Positions 15,796 through 24,840 are shown, numbered from the stretch's first letter. The stretch: DNA of 58,802 bases from Bacillota bacterium (GCA_017432725.1 JAFRIQ010000020.1:1-58802); one strand, 5' to 3'. Numbers and translations are program-made. Notes: generated from the letters alone by a model not told the origin.

Positions 15796-17857
15796 AGACA
15801 TTTTTGCGACCATGGTCTTTACAGAAGAGACCATGAAAAAGTACATCAAGAAAGAATCCTATGATGCTTGGAGCGAGTGTGTCAAAAGCGGCGCTATGCT
15901 TTCCATGGAGGCTGCGGATGACATAGCCAAAGCTATGTGCAGCTGGGCTACGGAAAAAGGCGCTACCCATTACACCCATTGGTTCCAGCCGATGACAGGA
16001 TTCACTGCGGAAAAGCATGACAGTTTTCTGGTCCCCGACGGGCAGGGGAAGATCCTTCTTGAACTGTCAGGAAGCGAGCTGACAAAGGGCGAAGCTGATG
16101 CTTCAAGTTTCCCGTCCGGAGGACTCAGGGCAACGTTCGAAGCCAGGGGATACACGGCATGGGATCCTACTTCCTTCGCGTTCATAAAAGACAGAACTCT
16201 GTATATTCCGACGATATTCTGTTCGTACAGCGGAGATATACTTGACAAGAAAACCCCGCTGCTCCGTTCCATGAGAGCCCTCGATAAAGAGTGCCTCAGG
16301 ATACTCAAACTCTTCGGAGACGATGTGCAGCATGTGATCCCGCAGGTAGGGCCTGAACAGGAATACTTCCTCATAAAGAAAGAGTATTATGAACAGCGCC
16401 CGGATCTTAAGCTGTGCGGAAGAACACTGTTCGGAGCAAAACCTCCGAAAGGGCAGGAACTTGACGACCATTACTATGGGGCTATCAAACCGGAAGTGAT
16501 GGGCTTCATGCATGAACTCGACGAGGATCTTTGGAAGCTTGGCGTAAACGCGAAAACGGAACACAACGAAGCGGCTCCCTGTCAGCATGAGCTGGCCCCG
16601 GTCTACTGCGACGTCAATACGGCATGCGACCATAACCAGATCATGATGGAACTTATGCAGAAACTTGCCCACAGGCACGGTTTTGAATGCATACTCCATG
16701 AGAAACCCTTCGCAGGCGTGAACGGAAGCGGTAAACACAACAACTGGAGCCTTATGACGGACAAAGGAGACAATCTCATGAGTCCGGGAAAGACTCCCAG
16801 CCAGAACGCGCGTTTCCTGACCTTTATAGCGGCATTCCTCGCTGGAGTCGACGATTATCAGGAAATGCTCCGCTGCTGCGTAGCCTATCACGGCAACGAT
16901 TTCCGTTTAGGCGGAAACGAAGCTCCTCCCATAATCCTCAGCGTTTCACTCGGCTCCGAGCTGACGGCTATAGTCGACGCCATCGTCGAAGGCAAGACCT
17001 ATGAAGAAAGAGCGCAGAAAAAACTAAAGATAGGGATAGACAGTATCCCGGAGATCCCTCAGGATACGACGGACAGAAACAGGACTTCTCCGATTGCTTT
17101 CACCGGTAACAAGTTCGAATTCCGTATGGTCGGATCCAGCCAGTCAATTGCAGGACCGAACGTGGTCCTCAACACCATGATGGCTGAAGAACTGAGCATG
17201 TTCGCAGACAGACTTGAAAAGGCTGATAATTTCAATGAGGAACTCCAGGCACTGCTTCAGGATACGCTTTCAAAACACCGCCGCATCATTTTCAACGGCA
17301 ACGGCTACGGTATAGAGTGGGCTGAAGAAGCTGAAAGAAGAGGCCTTTCCTGCCTAAGAGATACCGTGGACAGCATGCCTCAGTATATAAACGACAAGAA
17401 CGTGGCTCTGTTCACTTCTCACGGCGTATATACCAGAGGTGAGATGGAGGCCAGGTATTCCATACATCTTGCCAACTATTCGGCAAAAACGGCTATCGAA
17501 GCCAACACCATAAGCGAGATGTTCCTTAGGCATATTCTTCCGTGCGTCAATAACTATGAGATGGATCTTACTCAGACTATGCTCAACAAAAAGAACATAG
17601 GGTCAGATTATTCCGTGGAAAAGGATATACTTTCAAGGATAAGCGTGCTTCTTGCAGATGCGTACGCCGAAAACGAAAAACTCCTCAAGGAGATGGCAGA
17701 TGCGCCGAATATAATGGGCGGCATAGACTCGGCCCTTTATTACAGGAACAACGTGGCCGCATCGGTTTCGAAGCTTGGATCGGTACTCAGCAGTCTGGAA
17801 GCCCTCTGCGGTTCCGACTACTGGCCGTACCCGACTTATGCTGATATACTTTACTGA
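15785..17857 (+). CDS. glnN: Type III glutamine synthetase
   Basis: ATP-dependent synthesis of glutamine from glutamate and ammonia. The protein is 690 residues, the size of the GSIII (GlnN) class and much larger than GlnA. It has the GSIII N-terminal domain, then catalytic blocks NEAAPCQHELAPVY near 260 and VNGSGKHNNWSL near 312, and the C-terminal GSIII region. The ATG at 15785 is chosen because MSIKDIFATMVF aligns with the usual GSIII N-terminus; an upstream ATG at 15743 would add 14 residues inside purL. It overlaps purL by 11 nt and so belongs to the purine operon, where its product feeds PurL. Confidence 0.95.
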   Translation: MSIKDIFATMVFTEETMKKYIKKESYDAWSECVKSGAMLSMEAADDIAKAMCSWATEKGATHYTHWFQPMTGFTAEKHDSFLVPDGQGKILLELSGSELTKGEADASSFPSGGLRATFEARGYTAWDPTSFAFIKDRTLYIPTIFCSYSGDILDKKTPLLRSMRALDKECLRILKLFGDDVQHVIPQVGPEQEYFLIKKEYYEQRPDLKLCGRTLFGAKPPKGQELDDHYYGAIKPEVMGFMHELDEDLWKLGVNAKTEHNEAAPCQHELAPVYCDVNTACDHNQIMMELMQKLAHRHGFECILHEKPFAGVNGSGKHNNWSLMTDKGDNLMSPGKTPSQNARFLTFIAAFLAGVDDYQEMLRCCVAYHGNDFRLGGNEAPPIILSVSLGSELTAIVDAIVEGKTYEERAQKKLKIGIDSIPEIPQDTTDRNRTSPIAFTGNKFEFRMVGSSQSIAGPNVVLNTMMAEELSMFADRLEKADNFNEELQALLQDTLSKHRRIIFNGNGYGIEWAEEAERRGLSCLRDTVDSMPQYINDKNVALFTSHGVYTRGEMEARYSIHLANYSAKTAIEANTISEMFLRHILPCVNNYEMDLTQTMLNKKNIGSDYSVEKDILSRISVLLADAYAENEKLLKEMADAPNIMGGIDSALYYRNNVAASVSKLGSVLSSLEALCGSDYWPYPTYADILY

Positions 17858-17868
17858 TGAACGACTCT

Positions 17869-17888
17869 GCCCCGCGTATACGCGGGGC
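17869..17888 (+). terminator. 20-bp perfect palindrome after glnN
   Basis: GCCCCGCGTATACGCGGGGC is a perfect 20-bp palindrome 12 nt after the glnN stop, followed only by TTTC and then the next ribosome binding site. It can form a very stable GC stem but the T-run is short, so it may act as a leaky terminator or an mRNA 3' stabiliser rather than a full stop. Confidence 0.55.
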
Positions 17889-17907
17889 TTTCAAAAGGAT
17901 TTGAAAT

Positions 17908-19092
17908 ATGGATCTTAAAGATATAGAACTGTTGCTTCCTTCGGGGGATATGGAATGCGTTGACGCTGCGATAAAGTACGGGGCGGACGCCGTGTATCTC
18001 GGAGGGCCTTTTATGCAGATGAGAGCCGAACACGTGGGCTTCGGTATGGACGACATTTCTGCAGCCTGCGATAAACTTCACAGAGCCGGAAAGAAACTGT
18101 ACGTAACGGTCAACTGCTTCGCAAACAATGATGAGATCCCTAGGCTTGGGGATTATGCATCTGAACTGCACAGTATAGGTGTGGACGCTATCATCGTTTC
18201 GGATATAGGGGCAATAGCGGAAATCAAATCGAAATGTCCCGAAATGGAGATACATCTTTCAACCCAGGCGAACTGCATGAACTATAAGGCGGCTGAAGTC
18301 TATTACAATATGGGCGTAAAGCGCATAGTCCTTGCGAGAGAACTGAGTCTTGAACAGATAGCCCAGATTGCGGAAAATAAGCCCAAAGATCTTGAACTTG
18401 AGGCTTTCATACACGGTGCTATGTGTATGAGTTATTCCGGAAGATGCATGATATCAGCTTTCCTTACCGGCAGGTCCGGTAACAGAGGAGAATGCGCTCA
18501 GGGCTGCCGCTGGAACTACTACCTCATGGAAGAGCAGAGACCCGGCGAATACTTTCCCGTCATAGAGTCGGAAAGAGGCATGACCATACTCAGTTCCAAA
18601 GAACTGTGCTGTGTAGATATACTTACAAAACTCGCAGACGCAGGGGTGGTCTCGTTCAAAGTTGAAGGCCGTATGAGGACTCCGTATTATGTTGGGACTG
18701 TCGCCAACGCATACAGGTCATATATGGACGGACTTATCAGCGCGAAAGAGGCAAGGGACGAGCTCAACACCGTTTCTCACAGACCTTACTGCACGGGTTT
18801 TTATGAAGGACAGCCTTCGGAGATAGCTCCTGACGATAATGGATATATACGTGATTTCCTTTACGTAGGAAACGTGGCCGGAGACGGGAAGATCAGGACG
18901 AGGAATGCCTTCGATCTGGGTGATGAACTTGAAGTCCTTACGCCGGGAAAAGCCGGAAGGAGTTTCAAAGTCGAAAAGATCATAAACAGCGAAGGGGAGT
19001 CTATCGAGAGATCTTCTCATCCAATGGATACAATAGAGATAAATCTTCCGGACGGTGCGCTGCCCGGAGACATCGTAAGAAAAAGGCAATGA
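17908..19092 (+). CDS. U32-family protein, TrhP2/YegQ-like tRNA hydroxylation factor
   Basis: A 394-residue U32 protein, historically called collagenase-like peptidase. The family signature EAFIHGAMCMSYSGRCMIS spans about 165-183, followed by SGNRGECAQGCRWNYYL, which supplies cysteines for an Fe-S cluster. The N-terminal TIM-like barrel starts LLLPSGDMECVDAAIKYGADAVY. The layout resembles YegQ/TrhP and Bacillus YrrO, which need prephenate to hydroxylate U34 of tRNAs; protease activity is doubtful for this class. It overlaps the next U32 gene by 4 nt (ATGA). Three U32 genes in a row suggest a joint RNA modification role (inference). Confidence 0.85.
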   Translation: MDLKDIELLLPSGDMECVDAAIKYGADAVYLGGPFMQMRAEHVGFGMDDISAACDKLHRAGKKLYVTVNCFANNDEIPRLGDYASELHSIGVDAIIVSDIGAIAEIKSKCPEMEIHLSTQANCMNYKAAEVYYNMGVKRIVLARELSLEQIAQIAENKPKDLELEAFIHGAMCMSYSGRCMISAFLTGRSGNRGECAQGCRWNYYLMEEQRPGEYFPVIESERGMTILSSKELCCVDILTKLADAGVVSFKVEGRMRTPYYVGTVANAYRSYMDGLISAKEARDELNTVSHRPYCTGFYEGQPSEIAPDDNGYIRDFLYVGNVAGDGKIRTRNAFDLGDELEVLTPGKAGRSFKVEKIINSEGESIERSSHPMDTIEINLPDGALPGDIVRKRQ

Positions 19093-20345
19093 AGAACGCT
19101 TACCCTGAGATCCTGGCTCCCGTAGGCGGAGAAGAACAGCTTATTGCGGCACTGCGCTGCGGCGCGGATGCCGTATATTTTGGATTGCAGAATTTCAATG
19201 CAAGAAGGAATGCGGACAACTTCAACGGAGAAAACCTTAAAAATACCATAAGGCTCTGTCACGAGCACAGCTGCAGAGTATATATCACCATAAATACGGT
19301 CGTCTTTGATGACGAACTTGAGGACGTATACAGAGCAGTCGATACAGCGGCTCTTGCAGGCGCCGATGCCCTCATAATCCAGGACTTTGCCGTTGCTGCA
19401 TACGCAAGAGACCATTATCCGAAGCTAAAAAGATTCGCTTCCACCCAGATGGCGGTACACAACAGCGAAGGTGTCAGAGCTCTTCAGAAATGGGGTTTTG
19501 ACAGAGTGGTTCTCGCAAGGGAGCTGAGCCTTGAGGAGATAAGAAAGATCGTAAATAATATAGGAGCGGACGTCGAAGCCTTCGTTCACGGGGCGCACTG
19601 TATGTCGCTCTCAGGTAATTGTTATCTGTCTTCCATGATAGGAGGAAGGAGCGGGAACCGAGGCCTTTGCGCCCAGCCCTGCAGGCTGGACTGCGAGGTA
19701 TGCGGAAGAGATCACGCACTGTCTCTTAAGGATATGTCATATATGGGGCATATCAAGGAACTTGCCGATGCAGGCGTAGGAAGCCTCAAGATAGAAGGCA
19801 GGATGAAACGCGCCGAATATGTGGCAGCAGCTGTCACAGCATGCAAAAACGCCAGAGAGGGAAAAGATTATGATCTTGATACGCTTAGGGCAGTTTTCAG
19901 CAGAAGCGGTTTTACCGACGGCTATCTTATGGGAAATAGAACTCTCGATATGTTCGGTTACAGAACAAAAGACGATGTGACTGCAGCTTCTTCTGATGTG
20001 CTGAAAAGTCTTGCAAAGCTTTATGAAAAAGAGACCCAGACCGTTGGTATCGATATGTTCTTCTCTGCGAAAGCCGGGGAGAAGGTCACCCTTACAGTAA
20101 ATGACGGTGACATATGGGTTAGCTGCGAAGGAGATGTTCCCCAAAATGCAAAAACACAGCCCATGACTGAGGAAAGCGTAAGAAAGAATCTCGGCAAACT
20201 CGGCGGCACTTTCTATTATTTGAAGGACCTGCAGGCTGATATAGAGGATGGACTCATGCTGCCTATATCATCCCTTAACGATCTGAGGAGAAGGGCAGTA
20301 GCTATGCTGACTGACGCCAGGGTAGATGCCTTTGAGGAGTATTGA
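19089..20345 (+). CDS. U32-family protein, RlhA-like N-terminal half with DUF3656-like tail
   Basis: A 418-residue second U32 protein. It opens with PEILAPVGGEEQLIAALRCGADAVYFG and has the signature EAFVHGAHCMSLSGNCYLS at about 163-181, then SGNRGLCAQPCRL. The part after 290, with VSCEGDVPQ and LGGTFYYLKDLQ and ending LPISSLNDLRRRAVAML, resembles DUF3656 of long U32 proteins such as RlhA, which hydroxylates 23S rRNA C2501 in E. coli. The long family usually continues for another 200-300 residues; here a TGA ends the frame and the remainder appears as the next gene. Target RNA is inferred, not shown. Confidence 0.85.
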   Translation: MKNAYPEILAPVGGEEQLIAALRCGADAVYFGLQNFNARRNADNFNGENLKNTIRLCHEHSCRVYITINTVVFDDELEDVYRAVDTAALAGADALIIQDFAVAAYARDHYPKLKRFASTQMAVHNSEGVRALQKWGFDRVVLARELSLEEIRKIVNNIGADVEAFVHGAHCMSLSGNCYLSSMIGGRSGNRGLCAQPCRLDCEVCGRDHALSLKDMSYMGHIKELADAGVGSLKIEGRMKRAEYVAAAVTACKNAREGKDYDLDTLRAVFSRSGFTDGYLMGNRTLDMFGYRTKDDVTAASSDVLKSLAKLYEKETQTVGIDMFFSAKAGEKVTLTVNDGDIWVSCEGDVPQNAKTQPMTEESVRKNLGKLGGTFYYLKDLQADIEDGLMLPISSLNDLRRRAVAMLTDARVDAFEEY

Positions 20346-20346
20346 T

Positions 20347-21117
20347 ATGTACAGGATAAGATTTTCTTCTATATCACAGCTCTTTGATGTTCCTGAAGGC
20401 GTTCAGGTGGTAATGCCGTTAAAAGATATCCTAAGGGGCATAGGATCTTCCAGTATGCTCATAAGAGAGAACAGGCTGATCGCGGAGATACCTTCAGTGC
20501 TTTGGGAAGGCTCTGTACCGTCCGTCAGAGAGGATCTTGAGAAACTCAAGGACAAAGGCGTCAGGGGAGCACTCTGCGAGAATATCGGGGCTGTGAATAT
20601 GTGCGCGGAAGCCGGTATAGATATACACGGAGGCATGTATCTTAATGTGCTGAATGTTCCTGCCATAGAGGAGTATGCAAAACTCGGCGCAAAAGACCTT
20701 ACACTTTCCTTTGAAATGCCCTTTGGAAAGCAAAGGGAACTTTTGAAAAGATACGCTACTGTCGATAACAGGATAGAACTCGGTATCCTTGTATACGGTT
20801 ATCTCCCGTTGATGAAGTTCCGTGCATGCCCTGCCATGGGTCCCGAGGGCTGCAAAAGATGCAGCAGAGACAAGGAACTCATAGACCGCAAGGGAGAGCA
20901 TTTCAGGATACTGTGTCACGATTCAAAGTATTCGGAGCTTCTCAACTGCGTGCCCCTTTATGCATCTGACAGGAACCTTCCACCTCTTGACTTTTATACC
21001 TTGTATTTCACAACGGAGACGGCGGAGGAATGCAGAAACATATTCGATATGGTCAGAAATAAAGAAAACCCGCCGTTCCGGAGAACAGCGGGACTGTATA
21101 ACAGAGAATTGCTTTGA
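20347..21117 (+). CDS. Separate C-terminal half of a U32/RlhA-like protein
   Basis: A 256-residue protein resembling the second, degenerate barrel of long U32 proteins: LNVLNVPAIEEYAKLGAKDLTLSFEM, ILVYGYLPLMKFRACPAMG with CKRC, and RILCHDSKYSELLNCVPLY follow the order seen in their C-terminal halves. It begins one base after the previous stop, in another frame, with a well-placed GAGGAG 7 nt upstream, so it is a properly expressed split gene and not debris. An upstream in-frame ATG at 20326 is unlikely. The two products probably form one complex. The call rests on motif order recalled from the family. Confidence 0.65.
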   Translation: MYRIRFSSISQLFDVPEGVQVVMPLKDILRGIGSSSMLIRENRLIAEIPSVLWEGSVPSVREDLEKLKDKGVRGALCENIGAVNMCAEAGIDIHGGMYLNVLNVPAIEEYAKLGAKDLTLSFEMPFGKQRELLKRYATVDNRIELGILVYGYLPLMKFRACPAMGPEGCKRCSRDKELIDRKGEHFRILCHDSKYSELLNCVPLYASDRNLPPLDFYTLYFTTETAEECRNIFDMVRNKENPPFRRTAGLYNRELL

Positions 21118-21121
21118 TGAG

Positions 21122-21145
21122 CGGTGCCTTACAGGCGCCGTTTTT
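21122..21145. terminator. Terminator after the U32 genes
   Basis: CGGTGCCT (21122-21129) pairs with AGGCGCCG (21133-21140) with one G-U pair and loop TAC, then TTTTT. It faces the U32 genes; the convergent PfoR-like gene stops within its tail. Confidence 0.8.
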
Positions 21146-22203
21146 CATTGCGGAAGTTTAAGATCGTCTTCTTCAATCCAACCGATATTTCTAAGCAGCG
21201 ATGCTACCAGAAGCGAAACGACAGCGGGCACGATGAAACTTACTGCAATGAGACCTATCCAGTCCATTGCTGTGACCGACGCTTTAAGTCCCGCGGCTAT
21301 ATCGCTGCTCCATCCGGTTATTACGCCTATCTGGCCTACGAGTCCGCAGGTACCCATTCCTGAACTGACGGCAGCTCCGTTCATTTCGAGACGGAATATG
21401 CATGTGGCAACCGGTCCATTGACCAGGGATGCAACGATAGCGGGTATCCATATCCTCGGGTTCTTTACTATATTGCCCATTTGGAGCATAGAAGTGCCGA
21501 GCCCCTGAGAGACGAGACCGCCCCATCTGTTCTCACGGAAACTGATGACGGCGAAACCTATCATGTTCGCACAGCATCCGGCGAGAGCTGCTCCTCCTGC
21601 AAGGCCCGTAAGACCGAGAGCCGCACAGATCGCCGCGCTGCTGATAGGCAGGGTAAGGGCAACGCCCACGATAAGAGCGACCAGCATGCCCATGAGGAAA
21701 GGCCTCAGTTCAGTCGCCCACATTATTAGGTTACCGGCATAGCTAGCGGCTTTCCCTATATACGGGGCTGTGAATATGCTGAGGAGCCCTCCGCTGAGTA
21801 TGGTAACGAGAGGCGTTACCAGTATATCTACCGGAGTGACCTTCGAAACCAGTTTCCCAAGTTCACAGGCGATGAGCGCTATGAAGTAAACTGCCAACGG
21901 TCCGCCAGCTCCGCCTTCCGCGCAGGCCGCCCAGCCCACTGCAGCCAGGGAAAACAACACCAGGGGAGGTGCGTTGAGCGCTCTTCCGATAGCGATGGCC
22001 ATAGCAGGCCCCATAACAGCTTTCGCATATGCGCCTATGGTAACGAGCACAGGGACATTGCAATAGACTCCTATGGTGTCAAGTATGGTCCCTATGAGAA
22101 GAGACGCGAAAAGACCCTGCGCCATGGCGCCCAGAGCGTCTATGAAATATCGCTTTGGTGAGAGTATCACATCCTGTTTTTCTGAAAACTCTTTGAAACT
22201 CAT
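21145..22203 (-). CDS. PfoR/PTS EIIC_2-family membrane protein
   Basis: A 352-residue polytopic membrane protein with about eight to ten hydrophobic segments and glycine-rich repeats such as GMGTCGLVGQIGVITGW and LAGGAALAGCCANMIGFAV. The sequence matches the EIIC_2 (PfoR) family, once named as a regulator of perfringolysin but more likely a transporter subunit related to PTS permeases. No EIIA or EIIB is nearby, so sugar phosphotransfer cannot be assumed. The basic N-terminus MSFKEFSEKQDVILSPKRYF is typical of the group. It lies 9 nt after the aldo/keto reductase on the same strand, so they form an operon. Confidence 0.8.
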   Translation of the reverse strand: MSFKEFSEKQDVILSPKRYFIDALGAMAQGLFASLLIGTILDTIGVYCNVPVLVTIGAYAKAVMGPAMAIAIGRALNAPPLVLFSLAAVGWAACAEGGAGGPLAVYFIALIACELGKLVSKVTPVDILVTPLVTILSGGLLSIFTAPYIGKAASYAGNLIMWATELRPFLMGMLVALIVGVALTLPISSAAICAALGLTGLAGGAALAGCCANMIGFAVISFRENRWGGLVSQGLGTSMLQMGNIVKNPRIWIPAIVASLVNGPVATCIFRLEMNGAAVSSGMGTCGLVGQIGVITGWSSDIAAGLKASVTAMDWIGLIAVSFIVPAVVSLLVASLLRNIGWIEEDDLKLPQ

Positions 22204-22212
22204 CTATGCTCC

Positions 22213-23394
22213 TTACTTTTTCAGGTCCGCATCATGTTCTTTACATACTTGCTCCCAGGTCTTTTCACCTGCAAGGGCAGCCGCAAATCTTTCCATGATA
22301 TCCGGTACGTTTATGTTCTGCGGGCAGATGTCAGTGCACTGGCCGCAGCCGATGCATGCCGAAGGCCTCTTGTCTTCCGGCAGACTGTCCATATATTGTC
22401 TGATGGAGAAATCGTCCTGGGTCAGGAATGCGTTGTACTGCGCGATGAGCGCAGGAATATCCAGCTCCATTGGACATCCGTCGCAGCAGTATCTGCACTT
22501 GGTGCAGGGTACCGATCTCTTAAGGCTCTCCGCGATCTCAAGAAGAAGGTCGAATTCTTCCTGTGTGAGGTCATCGCCTTCATTCATAGTTTTGAGGTTC
22601 TCTTCTACTTGAGCGATATTGCTCATGCCTGAAAGCTGTACGCATACGTTCGGAAGGCTCTGTACCCATCTTATAGCCCATTCGGCGTCGCTTGCTTCGG
22701 GGCGGAGGACTCTTAACTTTTTAGAGAGAGCTTCGGGAAGAGCGGCAAGCCTTCCTCCTCTGATACCTTCCATTACCCATACGGGGATGCCGAGTTCTGT
22801 AAGGAGTTCATACTTTTCTTTTGCTTCCTGCAGCGTCCAGTCGAGATAGTTGAGCTGTATCTGGCAGAATTCGAATACTCCCGGGTGTCTTTCGAGGAAA
22901 GCCTTCATATTCGGGAACTGCGCATGGCAGGAAAAACCGAGATGTTTGATCCTTCCGAGTTTTTTCTGCTCTACGAGATAAGGTATGATGCCGATCTCCG
23001 GATCTTCGAAAGCCGGTATGGTTTTCTCGGATACGTTGTGGCAAAGATAAAAATCGAAATAGTCGACACCGCATTTCTCAAGCTGCTTTTCGAAGAATTC
23101 CGAAGGGTGGGGATTGCCCGGTTCTCCGGCCTTGTACTGGAACGCGGGGAATTTTGTTGCCAGATAGTAGCTGTCTCTGGGATATTTCTTAAGAAGCTTG
23201 CCGGTCACTATCTCGGAATTGCCTTCGTGATAAGGCCAGGCGGTATCGAAGTAGTTGACGCCGCCTTCGATGGCTAAATCGAACATTTTGGCGACCTGTT
23301 CCTCATCTATGGATTTATCTTCGAGCACCGGAAACCTCATGCAGCCGAATCCGAGAGCCGAAAGCTCTATGTCCTGAAATTTGTTGTACTTCAT
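22213..23394 (-). CDS. Aldo/keto reductase with C-terminal 4Fe-4S ferredoxin domain
   Basis: A 393-residue oxidoreductase. The AKR barrel (1-285) has the tetrad Asp50, Tyr55, Lys81 and His119 in NYFDTAWPYHEG, ATKFP and LCHN. The tail carries two cysteine clusters, CTKCRYCCDGCP at 297-308 and CIGCGQCTDICP at 347-358, which would hold two 4Fe-4S clusters. This fused form is common in anaerobes and may pass electrons between ferredoxin and a carbonyl substrate, which is unknown. AAGGAGAAAGAAA precedes the start. An extended -10 (TGATATACT, 23467-23459) lies upstream and is divergent from rnhB. Confidence 0.94.
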   Translation of the reverse strand: MKYNKFQDIELSALGFGCMRFPVLEDKSIDEEQVAKMFDLAIEGGVNYFDTAWPYHEGNSEIVTGKLLKKYPRDSYYLATKFPAFQYKAGEPGNPHPSEFFEKQLEKCGVDYFDFYLCHNVSEKTIPAFEDPEIGIIPYLVEQKKLGRIKHLGFSCHAQFPNMKAFLERHPGVFEFCQIQLNYLDWTLQEAKEKYELLTELGIPVWVMEGIRGGRLAALPEALSKKLRVLRPEASDAEWAIRWVQSLPNVCVQLSGMSNIAQVEENLKTMNEGDDLTQEEFDLLLEIAESLKRSVPCTKCRYCCDGCPMELDIPALIAQYNAFLTQDDFSIRQYMDSLPEDKRPSACIGCGQCTDICPQNINVPDIMERFAAALAGEKTWEQVCKEHDADLKK

Positions 23395-23458
23395 TTTCTT
23401 TCTCCTTGTCTGACTCTTGAAGCAATGCGGTTATGATATATTTTACAAGTTATTTTTT

Positions 23459-23467
23459 AGTATATCA
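23459..23467 (-). promoter_or_regulatory. Possible extended -10 promoter for the aldo/keto reductase operon
   Basis: TGATATACT on the minus strand fits an extended -10; the -35 is weak. It lies about 60 bp before the start and overlaps the upstream region of the divergent rnhB promoter. Confidence 0.4.
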
Positions 23468-23486
23468 TAAAGAGCCTGTTTTACGG

Positions 23487-23492
23487 TATAAT
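23487..23492 (+). promoter_or_regulatory. -10 box of rnhB, placed for a leaderless transcript
   Basis: A perfect TATAAT lies 8 nt before the rnhB ATG, so transcription would begin at or within about 2 nt of the start codon. There is no good -35 and no Shine-Dalgarno. Confidence 0.5.
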
Positions 23493-23500
23493 CAATTATC

Positions 23501-24127
23501 ATGACGAAAGCAGAAAGACTTGAAAAACAAATACAAAAACTCGCTGAAATGAAGAGCTATGAGAACGCTCTCTGGGACGAGGGGAAACTGTATGTAGCCG
23601 GCGTTGATGAGGTCGGAAGAGGACCTCTTGCAGGACCTGTCGTCACCGCTGCTGTGATACTGCCGAAGGATTTTTCGGTTCTGGGCGTTGACGATTCAAA
23701 GAAACTTTCACCCAAGAAAAGAGATGAACTTTTCGATCTCATCATGGAAAACGCCATAGCCGTATCCATAGGAAGAAGAGAGCCGGACGTGATCGATGAG
23801 ATCAATATACTTCAGGCTACCAAGGCAGCCATGTTGGATGCGATCAATGGGCTTTCGGTAAGACCTGATCACGTGCTGATAGACGCAGTCAAACTTGACA
23901 AACTGGAGATACCTCAGACTTCGATAATAAAGGGGGATGCCAAGTCTGTATCCATTGCAGCAGCTTCAATAATTGCGAAGGTCACGAGAGACAGGGAAAT
24001 GGTGGAGATGGACAGCGTCTACCCCGGCTACGGCTTCGCATCTAACAAAGGTTACGGCACCAAACTGCATTACGAGGGTTTGGCTAAGCTGGGTCCCTGT
24101 CCGATACACAGAAGAAGCTTTCTTTAG
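23501..24127 (+). CDS. rnhB: Ribonuclease HII
   Basis: Removes ribonucleotides and RNA from RNA-DNA hybrids. The 208 residues contain the RNase HII start [17 protein letters not shown] with Asp36 and Glu37, then [15 protein letters not shown], Asp128 in HVLIDAVKL and Asp164 in VTRDREM, a full DEDD active site, and ends in PIHRRSF. No Shine-Dalgarno is present before the ATG, and the next in-frame ATG (codon 17) has none either. The -10 box 8 nt upstream suggests a leaderless mRNA. It is a single-gene unit closed by a bidirectional terminator. Confidence 0.96.
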   Translation: MTKAERLEKQIQKLAEMKSYENALWDEGKLYVAGVDEVGRGPLAGPVVTAAVILPKDFSVLGVDDSKKLSPKKRDELFDLIMENAIAVSIGRREPDVIDEINILQATKAAMLDAINGLSVRPDHVLIDAVKLDKLEIPQTSIIKGDAKSVSIAAASIIAKVTRDREMVEMDSVYPGYGFASNKGYGTKLHYEGLAKLGPCPIHRRSFL

Positions 24128-24145
24128 CAGAATCATAGAAAAAAG

Positions 24146-24174
24146 AAACGGGCTTGCGCCCGTTTTGTTTTTTA
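24146..24174. terminator. Bidirectional terminator between rnhB and the NlpC/P60 gene
   Basis: AAACGGGC (24146-24153), loop TTGC, GCCCGTTT (24158-24165), with an A-run before and T-run after, fits termination from both converging genes. Confidence 0.9.
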
Positions 24175-24789
24175 TCTTATTCTTCCGTATCCGTAAAGGT
24201 GGTAGACCCAGTAGTCTTCCCAGAGGTTTGCGTGGCATACGTTCGAATTCTCGTCACCCGCATGTATCATACGTCCTCCGCCGATGTAGATGCCTACGTG
24301 AGTGACCTGAGCGTTTCCCCAGGTTCCCGTGAAGAAGACTATATCTCCGGGCATCAGCTCGTCTGCGCTGACGCGCCAGGTGCTGTAGTACTGGTCCGTG
24401 CAAGATCTTGCCGAGAGATAATGTCCCGTGCTGTTGAGCACGTACTGTACGAAGCCGGAACAGTCGAATCCTGTGTAGGGATTGGAACCTCCGCCCACAT
24501 ATCTGTATCCGAGGAACTGTTCTGCAAAGTCTGCGATCTCTCTTCCGATCTGCTGATCTGTAAGAGCAGGGGTCTCGTCTCCGGTGGCTTTGTTATCCAC
24601 CGACTTGATATCGTTATCCGTATGAGGCTCTGGCTCACCGTCCGGAACGTTTTCTCCGGTGGAGGAACTTATCATTGTTGCTGATACTTCTTTACCTACG
24701 TAGTATTCTGCGAAGTACACGCTGCCTGATACCAGTACCGCGAGTAATGCGATGATCAATATTGATTTGAGTAAACTCTTGATTTTCAT
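24172..24789 (-). CDS. Secreted or membrane-anchored NlpC/P60 peptidoglycan hydrolase
   Basis: A 205-residue cell wall endopeptidase. A hydrophobic segment at about 8-28 acts as signal peptide or anchor; an acidic, low-complexity linker (about 40-80) follows; the NlpC/P60 domain covers 85-205 with Cys110 in GFDCSGFVQ, His164 in VTHVGIYIGGG and His176 in MIHAGD. It should cut stem-peptide bonds. The ATG at 24789 is preferred; a TTG two codons upstream is possible. No Shine-Dalgarno is present: the -10 box of a near-consensus promoter ends 9 nt before the ATG, so the mRNA is probably leaderless. It is a single-gene unit. Confidence 0.93.
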   Translation of the reverse strand: MKIKSLLKSILIIALLAVLVSGSVYFAEYYVGKEVSATMISSSTGENVPDGEPEPHTDNDIKSVDNKATGDETPALTDQQIGREIADFAEQFLGYRYVGGGSNPYTGFDCSGFVQYVLNSTGHYLSARSCTDQYYSTWRVSADELMPGDIVFFTGTWGNAQVTHVGIYIGGGRMIHAGDENSNVCHANLWEDYWVYHLYGYGRIR

Positions 24790-24798
24790 AGACAAGGA

Positions 24799-24827
24799 AG
24801 TATAGCAGAAAAATATAGCCCGTGCAA
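24799..24827 (-). promoter_or_regulatory. Promoter of the NlpC/P60 gene
   Basis: On the minus strand TTGCAC (24827-24822), 17 bp, TATACT (24804-24799). The expected start near 24792 lies 3 nt before the ATG at 24789. Confidence 0.8.
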
Positions 24828-24840
24828 GGAGATTGTGTGA

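Noticed and set aside
20326..20349. U32 gene pair as one gene broken by a frameshift
   Set aside because: The second frame has a correctly spaced GAGGAG and ATG right after the stop, and both products look intact, so a true split is more likely than a sequencing error or pseudogene, though read data could still change this.
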